A DNA stretch of 21,933 nt from the NCBI GenBank assembly GCA_943704425.1, contig CALSCP010001441.1, forward strand, positions 100,572-122,504, written 5' to 3'. Source of the stretch: Ministeria vibrans ATCC 50519 (taxonomy: Eukaryota > Opisthokonta > Filasterea). The notes beneath the pieces were generated by a model that saw only the letters and a program-made list of their open reading frames with translations, was not told the DNA's origin and ran no database searches. The position numbers and the translations under genes were made by a program. Positions 1 to 9,013 of this stretch are shown here, piece after piece. Position 1 is the stretch's first letter. Each line of letters begins with the position of its first letter.

Positions 1-2349
1 TCCTTCTTGTCTCCCGTGAGATTCTCCGTCTGGTCGGACCGGCGCTGGGCAGTCATCTCATGATGCCGCCTGACACGCCCGGTTTGTCCTTTTTCCAAGT
101 GGGCAGCAGGGCCCGTCTCGGACTGTCGGCGGTGAGCACAGCGATGCACAAGGCCGTGCGTGACCGCACGCTCCCGTTGGAGATGGTGGCAGCACAGGAT
201 CTGGTTGGTCGCTGGGCGCGACTGGGCAACGTGCAACTCATGTCCAGTGTGGACGCGCTTGACTCACTCGAGCTCAACGACACGCCTCACATCACACTCG
301 GTGGAATGATGCCGACTGCGGACGCGATCCGCGACGGTCTCGTGCCCTATCTGGAGAGTGCTGCAGACATTCTTGTGTGTCGTGCAGATGCGACGAGTCA
401 GCGGGTCTGCGACACCGACACGATTGTGTTTGACGTGCCACGTTTGATTGGGGCTCTGGAGCTGCTGTGTTCGGTGGTGATGGCGCAGTGGGGACGGGCA
501 AAGAGCAAGCGTGCGCTGGCGATGTTGCGTGAGGTCGAAGCGGCGGGAAATGCGTGTGATCCCGCGTCCACTAGTCGCCTGCTCGCTGAGTTGACAGCAG
601 CGCAGTGCGAGTCAGAGTGTGGTTTCCCAGCCGAGGTTGCCGAGTGGCTGGTTTGGACCGCTGCAAGAAGTCAGTCGAAGACACTTTTTGTCACACCCAG
701 CGAGGCGGCCCCCAAGTCGCTTTCGCTGCTTCAGAAGTTCAGTCGCATGCTCAGGCCTCGGAAACCCGATCTCATTCCACTTCTCGCCGGCGCCGACGTC
801 ACTGACGTCCCTGCGTTTATGCTCTGCCTCGAGCGACTCAGCCTCGCTCTGCGTCGCGGCAAGCAACTCGTTGTGCCCATGCTTCTTCCCGCTCACGCAC
901 CCTTTCTCGATGCGCCCGTCTCCCATCCTGCTCAAGTGTTCCTCTACCAATTTATTCATGACGAGCTGCTCCCTGTCTCCCTCGCCACCTTCCACCTTCT
1001 CATGGTGGCGCTGTGGCGCGAGTCGCTCCTCAACAGCCCCATCCGCGCGACTCAGCGGTGCACCAACGCCATGACAATGGAGGGGTGCATTCCCCTGCGC
1101 TTGCGACTTAACGCAAACGAGTCGTTTGTGCGCATTGAGTTGACCGACGACAGTGACGCTGTTCGAGTGCAGCGTACTCTGGAGCGCATTTGTGTTGCCG
1201 TGTGCAACGGCACTCGCTCGCTGCGTTGGGGCTGGCGAGGCACACCCGTCCTTGTGCCCGCCCATCCCTTCAAGACGAATGCGCCCCTCTTCTCACCAGC
1301 GGATGTGGCACAGGCGAGTGAAGCACATCGACGAGCAGACGTTGTAGGTGCAGAATTGGTGGCACATGTGGGGAAGGCACGCGTGTGCAACGAGCGACTG
1401 GAGCAGTGGTGGGTGGCGACACAGCCCCAAGGACGTAAGAATTGTTTTTCTTCTTGCTTTGTTAAAATGATTGTTTTCTCGTTTTGTAGATGTGGCGCTT
1501 CCACCAGGCTACACCCATGCCGCTGCACTGGTTGTCGGAGTGAGCAAGTACCGCAGCACCAATAAGAAGAGCCTGCGTGGCTTTAAAGACCTTCCCGGTG
1601 TCGCCGATAGCGTCAAGCTTGTGTCTGAGCTGTGGCGACAACGCAAGTTTAGTGTGCGCTCTGTTTCTGATGTGGATGCCACTGACCAGTGGGAGGCAGT
1701 GACACGAACGCGTATTGAGAAGGCGGCTCTGGAGCTGTCGAAGGAGGCGGGGAAGCACACTGGTCGAGCTTCACTGCTGATTGTGCATTTGATTGGCCAT
1801 GGAGTGAGTGACGGCCGCGGTGGCTTGGTGCTGAGCAATGCCATTACGACACCGAGTGACGAGCCATCATGCTTCAACCTTACTATACTGCGGGGCATTC
1901 TTGAGGGTCATGTGTGGTGGCGCGGGTGCAACGTGCTCGTCATCTGCGACTTCTGCAACTCTGGCGCGCTTGTCAAGAACGACATTGGCGCAGATCTGGC
2001 CGCACCTAGGCCAGGCTATGCCCGCCAGATTCTGACCAGTTCGCTCGACGACGCCAACGGCTACATCACGACAGATCTCTCACAGACGCAGCTGACGGAG
2101 CTTCTGGTGCGCGCACTGGGACCGCCACACGAAGGGTTTGCGCCTGGCGAGACAGTCATCTCTGTGCGCGACCTGCGACGACGACTACAGGCAATGGCTC
2201 CCGCCGACATGGAGCAGGCACTCCTAGCAGGTCGCATCTGGAGTGATTGGGACGAGCCGCCCAACGAGGGCGACATTCTGCTGTACCGCGACGGCAGTGG
2301 CGTTGTCAGCGCTCCCGCATCGGCTCCTGCGCACACACCGACGCCGTAG
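1..2349 (+). CDS. COR-domain (Roco-like) protein fused to a C-terminal caspase-like (C14) peptidase, 5'-partial
   Basis: The frame is open to the left edge, so the true start lies outside the window; the ATG at 60 is probably internal. Two exons, 1-1434 and 1490-2349, are joined by a 55-bp intron (GTAAGA...TTGTAG) and give about 763 visible residues. Residues about 40-460 resemble the COR region of Roco proteins: a WL-type segment (IVFDVPRLIGALELL), then KQLVVPMLLP, then a leucine-rich ELLPVSLATFHLLMVALW stretch and a beta-rich end. No Roc GTPase motifs are visible; they may lie upstream. The second exon is a caspase-like fold: a first strand AALVVGVSKY, the catalytic His in LIGHGVSD (1798-1800) and the catalytic Cys in CDFCNSG (1954-1956). 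Both dyad residues are intact, so it could be an active cysteine peptidase downstream of a Roco switch. That role is inference. The caspase call is firm; the COR call is moderate, made by eye. Confidence 0.75.
1435..1489 (+). other. Intron in the COR-caspase gene
   Basis: The 55-bp intron starts GTAAGA and ends TTTTGTAG. Removing it joins a split codon (C|AT, His) and restores one frame from the COR-like region into the caspase-like domain. The reading frame changes at exactly this point. The intron falls between the two domains, which fits assembly of the fusion by joining at an intron. Confidence 0.85.
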
Positions 2350-2452
2350 TCCTCACAATGCGAATGTGTCTGTTCACCCACAATCATAAATTTGTACAAT
2401 GCAGAAAAAGAAGAACACAAATCTTTTAAGAACTGATTGTTGATCAGGTGCA

Positions 2453-2458
2453 AATAAA
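2453..2458 (+). promoter_or_regulatory. Candidate polyadenylation signal AATAAA
   Basis: A canonical AATAAA hexamer lies 104 bases after the caspase gene stop and about 45 bases before the next ATG. No other such signal lies in this short gap. The position fits 3'-end formation of the upstream gene, but the hexamer alone is weak evidence. Confidence 0.4.
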
Positions 2459-2503
2459 TCACACACTCACACCCACTGTCGCCCATTGTTTTTGTTACAC
2501 TTG

Positions 2504-3711
2504 ATGGCCTCGGAAGACCCCTCTAACGAACACGATCGCGAGCTCTTTCGGTCCGCCCCAATGAAGACATAGACGAAACCAATGTGAACTTGTCGTCTGT
2601 CGTAGGTTTGTCATTGACACACCAACGTCACTGCTGCACCGCAGCGATGACGACTCCCTGTCGTACATCAACCGAGGCCAGGCGTACCTCTTTGAAATGC
2701 GAGCCGTCGCGCGCCCCAAGAGCAGCCCCGCCACGGCAGCGCCGTCGCCCGACGCCCACCTGTCCGCCACTCTGCCGCCGCACGACGTTGCTCTGCCGCC
2801 TGTTGACGCCGCCGACGCTGCAATCGCTGCTCTTGAGGTCCTCAGCACCTTTGATCACATCCATCTGGGCGACGAAACGACGTCGCCCGGCGCCCACGGC
2901 AGTGGGGAGAGAAGTCGCCATCGTTCGCGCTCGCCGCGTTTCCGTTTGGGCACATCGTCGCAGGCTCCTTTGCCGTCGTCGTCGTCGTCGTCGCCTCCGT
3001 CGTCCACTCTCGTGCGCTCCGTCCTCTACCTCACCTTTTACGACAAGCGTGATGAGGAGCGTGCCGCCGAGAACTGGCTCTACTGGACAACCACATCGTC
3101 CACGTCGAGTCCCGACACCAAACGAGACACAGACCCAAGTGCACCCCCGTCACAACATCATCAGCAACAAACACCAGCACCAGCAGCGGCAGGTCTACCG
3201 CAAGGGATGACACCCGCCATTGAAGCGTCGTGTCCCAACAACACAATTCACAATGTGGTTCAGCTGTCGTACCACGCCCTCTCGTTCACCTGGGACACCG
3301 CCCGCCCCGCCTCACTCCACCTTCGCATCAACTGTCTCTCAAGCGACTTCTACCCACAAAAGGGCGTCAAAGGAATCCCACTCAAGATTGTTGCTGACAC
3401 CTATGCGCTCAGAGACGACGACAGCAGCAGTGGTGATCCCATTCCCTCGGGTGTGCCGCTCTCTCGTGCCTACTGCCAGATCAAGGTGTTTCGCGATCGC
3501 GGTGCCGAACGCAAAGCAAAGGAGGAAGAGAAACGTCTCGAGCGCGCACGACAAAAGGAGCTGGCCTCCGAATGCAGTGGGAGTAGTAGTAGTAGTAGCA
3601 GTGCGGCTGTGGCAGTGTCGGATGACGCTTCTTCGAAGTGTGCACCACGCGTGAAACGCGAAGCGGATGACACTGACGAAGAATCGACGTCTACCACTCA
3701 AACACCGACTG

Positions 3712-3754
<43 letters not shown>

Positions 3755-4613
3755 CAATTCGAATACGAAGGGCACCAACGCAACAACAACAACAGCAGCA
3801 GTCAGTGCTGACCGAAAGACTCTCTTCAAACGGGGCAATCGTCTCGCGCCCAAACCTACTCTGCACACCCTCAAACCCTCCTCAAAGACTTCCTCCTCTG
3901 CTGCCGCCTCTACTTCTTCGACTCCGCGCACCACAATTCCCTCTGAACCATCATTAGCACTGCTCCCCTCACCCACTCGTGACCTTCTCTCCACCACCAG
4001 CACAGTCTCAACGACAGCAGTAACAACATCATTATCACTGCCTCACTCTACATCCACCTCAGCGGCAAGTGCAGTCGCCCAATCAACTCTTGAAGCATTC
4101 CGTCCCACCTTTGTTGCTGCTCTCCTGCGCGCTGTCGAATCCATCCCGTCCTCTCCGACCACTCACCCAAATTCGGACTCTTGCGCTTCTTTGACGAGTG
4201 GTAGCAGTACGCTCCAAAAGAAACGCTCGCTTTCCAATCTTGACGACACCGAAGATGGTCTCGCCCAAATGACCATCACACGCGACGCCAAACATGCCCG
4301 TATCCAGCCCCTCCTTGTCCTCTATCTTCGTCGCTCGGTTGACGACCAGTCCTTCAAAGCACTCTATCTCTCCCAACTCACTCCCGAACATCTCCTCGAG
4401 AAGATCACCGCCAAATTCGCCCGTGAACTCGCCCCGTCCACTGTCGTTCTGGGTGCACGCGAGCGCACCCGTCGCGGTCTCCTCGTCGACATTGACGAGG
4501 ATTTCCTTGAACATCTTGATGGCGAACGTCCCTTCCTCATTGACTTTGTCCCTCACTCGGCCGCTCTCCCCACCGAAGTCTATGCAGTCCTTTCGCTCGA
4601 CAACAACGTCTAG
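2504..4613 (+). CDS. GRHL: Grainyhead/CP2-family transcription factor
   Basis: Two exons, 2504-2550 and 2606-4613, give 684 residues. The split Arg codon (CG|G) at the junction gives ELFRFVIDTPTS, so the start at 2504 fits. The DNA-binding domain is recognisable in two blocks: SLSYINRGQAYLFEMRAVAR just after the intron, then, from about residue 230, VVQLSYHALSFTWDT, GVKGIPLKIVADTY and AYCQIKVFRDRGAERK. A low-complexity insert of about 150 residues separates the blocks. The C-terminal 100 residues (about 580-677, VLYLRRSVDDQSFKALYL through LLVDIDEDFLEHLDGERPF) match the Grainyhead-type dimerisation domain rather than a SAM-like CP2 end. The middle is Ser/Thr-rich, with a Thr run encoded by an ACT microsatellite. 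Known family role: sequence-specific nuclear DNA binding as dimers. Targets here cannot be seen. Confidence 0.88.
2551..2605 (+). other. Intron in the Grainyhead-like gene with an unusual donor
   Basis: Without splicing the frame from ATG 2504 hits TAG after 23 codons. Removing 55 bp (GTCCGC...TCGTAG) joins ELFR to FVIDTPTS and continues into the DNA-binding domain. The GTCCGC donor departs from the GTAAG/GTACG type used by most introns here. The length matches the intron in the gene before it. Confidence 0.7.
3711..3753 (+). repeat. ACT trinucleotide microsatellite in coding sequence
   Basis: About 14 tandem ACT units encode a threonine run in the linker between the DNA-binding and dimerisation domains of the Grainyhead-like protein. 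Shorter triplet runs flank it: AGT units near 3583-3600 and CAA/CAG units near 3780-3800. The length keeps the frame, so unit-number changes would alter only linker length. Confidence 0.9.
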
Positions 4614-4776
4614 TATATTACCATTATTATTATTATGATTGTGCATTACAATACTCTGTAATCATGTGATCTATCTCCATATCTCGTGTATTAAGTAGAT
4701 TGGATTGCCTTGTCTTTGTCTGACTATCTCGATAATCTGTCACTGTTGTAAAATCAAAATTATTCGTCCAAGGTCA

Positions 4777-4782
4777 AATAAA
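4777..4782 (+). promoter_or_regulatory. Candidate polyadenylation signal AATAAA
   Basis: AATAAA lies 164 bases after the Grainyhead-like stop and only 30 bases before the sterol desaturase ATG. It sits in an AT-rich gap of about 200 bases that must hold both the 3' end of one gene and the 5' region of the next. Confidence 0.3.
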
Positions 4783-4811
4783 ATCAAATTTTTTATTCAT
4801 ATTCCAATTCA

Positions 4812-4925
4812 ATGGATATCATTCTCGACGTCTGTGACACTCACTTCTTCACGCCCTACGTCTATGACGACTCGTGGCCCATCGACTCGTAAGGGACCTC
4901 CCATCCCAAACTGACGAAATAGAAT

Positions 4926-4983
<58 letters not shown>

Positions 4984-6152
4984 TCTCTCTCAAACTCTCT
5001 CTCAAACTCTCTGTCCGCCCACATACACTCCCCGACGGTGTCACAGTATGTGTGCACCCCACTCTGCCTCCTCCCGCCCTGCAGTTCCTGCGTGTTTGTG
5101 CCTCTTTTCGTGTGGATGACCATTCTCTCACGTTTCTCGCTGTCCGCCAATGAAAAATCTCACCTCCCCAAACTCGCACTTAACCTCCTTCTCGCACTCT
5201 GCGCTGCGCCCCACCGTTGAAACTGACACTCTCGCACCGCGTCTCCGTGCGCATAGGTGGCAGCGGCAGCTCGTGTCGCTCCTGCTGATCACCAACGTGA
5301 GTAGCTATCTGCTCTACCTCACATTCGCGACCCTCAGCTACCTTTTCATGTTCGACAAAGAGCTCATGCGACACCCCAAGATCCTCCCGAACCAAATTGC
5401 CAAAGAAATGGTACGTCAAATGGAACTCGCTTTAGTGCACTCTCACACACTCACTCTCACTCTGTGTCGACTGTCCCCTCTTCCTGACACAGTGGGTCGC
5501 GTGCAGCTCCATTCCATTCATGTCGCTGCCCACGTGCCTCATTTTCCTGGCTGAAGTGCGTGGCCACTCGAGACTGTACTCGGGCATGGAAGAGTACGGC
5601 GTTCCCTTCTTCGCCATGAGCGCCTTCTTCTTCCTCTTCTTCACCGACATGTGCATCTACTGGATCCACCGCTGGCTGCACCTTCCCATCTTCTACAAGC
5701 ACATCCACAAGCCGCACCACCGCTGGCTCGTCCCCACCCCGTTCGCCAGCCATGCCTTCCACCCCGTCGACGGCTTCCTCCAGTCCCTCCCTTACCACAT
5801 CTACCCTTTCCTTTTCCCCCTTCACAAGGGCCTCTACCTCGGCCTCTTTATGTTTGTCAACATGTGGACCATCTCCATTCACGACAACAACTTCAAAGTA
5901 CCAAACAAACTTTATTATTATGAAAACAAAGGTCACTCACACTGACTTGACGTTCAGGTTCCATCTGCACTCGAACCGGCTGTCAACGGCGCCGCACACC
6001 ACACAGACCACCATCTGTACTTCGACTACAACTACGGTCAGTTCTTTACCCTGTGGGATCGCATTGGCGGCTCCTTCCGCTATCCCACCAGTCTCGAGGG
6101 AAACGGTCCCAAAGACGATCTTCTCAAGATCAACTCTCAAAAATCAAAGTAA
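4812..6152 (+). CDS. ERG3: C-5 sterol desaturase (lathosterol oxidase)
   Basis: Four exons, 4812-4888, 5257-5410, 5493-5897 and 5958-6152, give a 276-residue protein, close to the usual length of about 300. It introduces the C5-C6 double bond in late sterol biosynthesis, using oxygen and a di-iron centre at the ER membrane. The start [18 protein letters not shown] matches the N-terminus typical of SC5D. All histidine boxes are present: HRWLH, HKPHH and HHTDHH, with [13 protein letters not shown] between them. Hydrophobic segments lie at [14 protein letters not shown], around [13 protein letters not shown], at AFFFLFFTD and near [13 protein letters not shown]. Splice phases agree at every junction, including the split Ser codon TC|G at intron 1. 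The gene looks intact and ordinary. It ends [10 protein letters not shown], a lysine-containing tail. Confidence 0.96.
4889..5256 (+). other. Intron 1 of the sterol desaturase gene
   Basis: This 368-bp intron (GTAAGG...CATAG) is several times longer than its neighbours. It holds the CT microsatellite and other pyrimidine-rich DNA. Its ends are fixed by the joined reading [14 protein letters not shown], which matches SC5D. Confidence 0.88.
4931..5012 (+). repeat. CT dinucleotide microsatellite
   Basis: About 24 uninterrupted CT units are followed by imperfect CTCTCTCAAA units. It lies wholly inside intron 1 of the sterol desaturase gene, with its pyrimidine strand on the sense side. Long apparent Ser-Leu or Arg-Glu reading frames over it are artefacts of the repeat. 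Confidence 0.97.
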
Positions 6153-6930
6153 ACTACACTCTCATTATACCTTTTTTCTACTTCTTTGTTTGTTCAAGTA
6201 TAGTGTTTAAGTTAAGACGTGAGAAGACGTATTGTTAATTCATTCATTTTGTTATTGTTGCTGTTGTTGATTGGACGACACAATGGAATCCAAATAATTG
6301 AAAAAGTGCGTCAATTTCTGCTGGCGTTGTCACCGCTCTGCACGGATCGCAACACCCGAAATGCCAGCCGGCTTAACCTCCGGTGATATCGTACTCGTGT
6401 GGCGGTACAAATCAGTTCAAAAAGTGCGGGTTTTTCTCAACACTATGAAACTATGAAAAGGTGTGCTGCAAAGGGATGGTGTGCATGAAACGTTGACGAT
6501 AAAACAATTTGGTGGCATTTACTGTGCTGCATTGCTGCGCTGGTACGTGTGCCGTGTCGCGAGGCAACACAAAAAATGTCAGCTCGACTGTTTGCTCGGA
6601 AGTTTCCTCGGAAGCACTTCCTCCTTGAGGTATCACTCATTTATCACTCACCACTTCAGAATATGTGCACTAAGAAACGTAACTCACTCAGGCGTTGGTT
6701 TGGGAGGTGTGTGGGGCAGAGCTTGCAGATAAATCGAGCCAGACGTGTTGACGGCATACTGTTAGAGTGTAAAGGTAAAGCTCTGTAACATATATTTGCA
6801 CCAACAATGAAAAAAAAAACAATTCGTATTCGCTCGACACCTGAACCTCTCGGCCGTCGCATACATCTCTAAAGTTTCCTCAGCTAGTTCTGTGTGCATC
6901 ATTATCGTAATTATTTTTTTGCATTTCTAA
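6153..6930. other. Intergenic stretch between convergent genes
   Basis: This 778-bp region separates the 3' end of the sterol desaturase gene (+) from the 3' end of a BspA-like gene fragment (-). It is AT-rich at both ends with a more balanced middle. I see no reading frame with recognisable similarity, no tRNA-like T-loop and no clear repeat. Confidence 0.6.
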
Positions 6931-7853
6931 TCATGGACATGTGCCCCACACGGGACGAGGGAGTGTCCACTGGGAGGCACCATAGTCGAAGTTGGTTGGC
7001 GGCGAGACGATGTCACCGACACACCACGACGACAAGTCTTGGTCAAACGACGAGGCCAAGTAGAACATCTCTGACATGTCAGTGACCTACAAGCACCCAA
7101 GAAAATAGTACCGTTTAATATAATTATATTTTGTCCTTGAACCATCATTCTATTATATTAACTCACTGAGCTTGTGTTCCAACTGTCAAGCGGCTGGTTG
7201 AACGAAGAGGCCTCTCTAAACATCCGAGAGGTGTCGGTGACCTATGACAGAGAACACACCAACACACATGCGTGTCACTAATTACCACTGATGCAAATTT
7301 TCACTCAAGGCTCACGCACCAATTTTGTGTCCCAGCTTCTTATTGATTGGTTGAACGAAGTGCAACCTTGGAACATTCGAAACATTGTCACAACCTACAC
7401 CAGAGTGTTCACGAACTCGGAAAGATACAACGACATGACTACATCTTTAGCTTCTTACTGAACTTGTGTTCCAAGAATCGATTGATTGGTTGAAAGAAAC
7501 AGCGCGGTAAAACGTTTGGTCCATATTGGTGACCTTTTGCCACCAAAAAAAAATGATCAGAACATCTCTCTCATTTTTGTCATCATAAATATTAAAGATA
7601 TAATAATGTTTTCCAGCTTACCAAACTCGTGTTCCAGCGAAAGAGCGGTTGGTTAAATTTCTTGGCGCCCCAAAACATGCAATAGAGGGAAGTGATCTAA
7701 AGTAAGAGAAGAGAGCAAATTAATTTATTAATTTATTATTAAAGAAACACAAAAATATTTTAATATTGTAACCCTTACGTTGTCTGTGTTCCAACTGTCG
7801 AGTGGCTGATTAAAGGCTGTCGCACGTTGAAACATACAATGCAACGATGTCAC
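6931..7853 (-). pseudogene. 3' part of a BspA-like (DUF285) leucine-rich-repeat surface protein, six exons, 5' end missing
   Basis: Reading down the - strand, five exons of exactly 75 bp (7779-7853, 7622-7696, 7459-7533, 7320-7394, 7167-7241) each encode one 25-residue repeat of the type V-T-x-M-x-x-M-F-x-x-A-x-x-F-N-Q-x-x-x-x-W-N-T-x-x. A terminal exon, 6931-7086 (51 codons plus stop), begins with VTDMSEMFYLASSFDQDLSS and ends WTLPRPVWGTCP, the classic end of this family. All introns are phase 0 and 64-88 bp, with GT donors and AG acceptors. No frame is broken, giving 176 residues. No further repeat exon or start was found upstream between 7857 and the next gene, so the fragment has no start of its own. 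It is either the far end of the split gene at 11750-13173 or a separate relic. The family is typically secreted or cell-surface. Confidence 0.82.
7167..7853 (-). repeat. Array of five 75-bp repeat exons separated by phase-0 introns
   Basis: Five exons of identical length, 75 bp, each code for one BspA-type repeat and are separated by introns of 78, 64, 88 and 82 bp from low to high coordinate. The first three bases are mostly GTC, GTT or GTG (Val), once ATC. The exon 7167-7241 and the exon 11885-11959 match at about 63 of 75 positions by hand alignment, the second half almost perfectly. The intron sequences are much less alike. Confidence 0.85.
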
Positions 7854-7856
7854 CTA

Positions 7857-9013
7857 CACCGAAACCTTGCGAAATGGGGTCCAAAAATGCTTGTTCTGCT
7901 CGATGCTCGCTGAATGCGCACGTTTAATTTCATATTGTGACCACTTTTTATTTCGGTTCGTTGACTGCACCTCTTCAAGTCAACGGGACGGTTGTCTGAA
8001 AAAAAAGTTGAGAAGAAGGAGCGAGGAGAAACCGAGTAAAACTCAAGACCAAACTTTTTTTTCATTAGCAAAGAACCCGCATACACAACCAAATCGCCCT
8101 GCTCACCTCGAAACACATTGTGGCCAATGTATTATCGTAGTTTGACCGTGAAGCCGGTCATAAAATATTGGGAACGTGTTGTAATTCGTCTGAATCAGTT
8201 TTGAACTCAACACAAGTAAAAACATACGAAAGCCAAAAACGCAAACACCCGCGACTACTCCGACTTTCATAAAAAGGATTCATGAGCTGAAAACACAAGT
8301 CTTGAGTTCGACGTTGATATTGTCACTGAGACTGAAGATGGAAAAGCGCTTAAGTTTTTTTTAGTAAACAAATGTTTAAGGTTTACATGAGTCGGAGACT
8401 GAGGCAGAGGAAGAATGTTTCCTAGAGTGGCGAGTCTTTGGAGGGAGATAGTGAAGACCCTCTGTGTTATAATTATATGAATTAGATATGAATTAGATCG
8501 AACCCAGCAGTGCTCGACTCGAACTTTCAGGGGTTCGAGGGGTTCGATCTACGTTCGATCCGGGAATGATCGAACTTTCGAATCGAACCGTTCGAACTGG
8601 CTCTGATCCTCAAACTATAAACTATTTCTTTTCTATCTTGTCCTTTTGTATTTTGTCTTGTTTGGGCAGTGAATAGTGAATACAACTGACAACGCTTTCT
8701 ACTCTATTTCTTCTCCAAAGTTCTCTTATTTCTTTTCTTAATTTCTTCTTAATTTCTTCTATTTCTTCTCTTCTAAGCCTCCTCTGGGGGTATGGCGTAC
8801 CATTGCGATTGCCTCACTGGATAGCGTCGACACAGCACTATGACCTGCCACTGTTCTCCCATGTTACCTCTAGAGTTTCGGTCGAGTTTGCAAGGCGGTC
8901 TGGCTGTGTCTTCGCGTGGTGACTGTATCATTAATAAATGGGTTGTACTCTTCTTCTTCTATTTCTTCTCTTATTTTTTTTATTTCTTTGATTCTTTCCG
9001 CCCTCAGCAAAGC
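7857..9013. other. Non-coding stretch upstream of the SNF4-like gene
   Basis: This region of about 1.15 kb contains no repeat exon on either strand. It holds a TCGA-rich cluster (8496-8598), a tandem pair of an 11-bp unit (TATGAATTAGA) at 8476-8497, and long pyrimidine tracts at about 8625-8780 and 8950-9007. The second tract ends in CCCTCAG just before the ATG at 9014 and looks like a splice acceptor. A 5'UTR or short coding exon may therefore lie upstream; I could not fix it. Confidence 0.5.
8496..8598. repeat. Cluster of short TCGA/TTCGAA palindromic motifs
   Basis: About ten TCGA tetramers lie within roughly 100 bases, many extended to TTCGA, ATCGAA or TTCGAA and present in both orientations. 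That is far denser than elsewhere in the window. The block lies about 420 bases before the SNF4-like start codon. I do not recognise a named element. Confidence 0.6.

Noticed and set aside
612-1528. Open frames on the - strand opposite the COR-caspase gene
   Set aside because: They are shadows of GC-rich coding sequence; the + strand frame has domain similarity and a matching splice.
3339-4003. Reverse-strand frames with Ser, Val or Cys runs opposite the Grainyhead-like gene
   Set aside because: They mirror the triplet repeats of a clearly coding + strand gene and show no independent similarity.
4924-5220. Long Ser-Leu and Arg-Glu reading frames over the CT microsatellite
   Set aside because: They are translations of a dinucleotide repeat lying inside a well-defined intron of the sterol desaturase gene.
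6340-6420. Possible small structured RNA in a GC-richer patch
   Set aside because: No tRNA-like T-loop, box motifs or consistent stem set could be found by eye.
8840-9013. Extending the SNF4-like protein upstream to an ATG at 8840
   Set aside because: The extension reads through a pyrimidine tract (a Phe/Tyr-rich run) ending in CCCTCAG, which looks like an intron end rather than protein.
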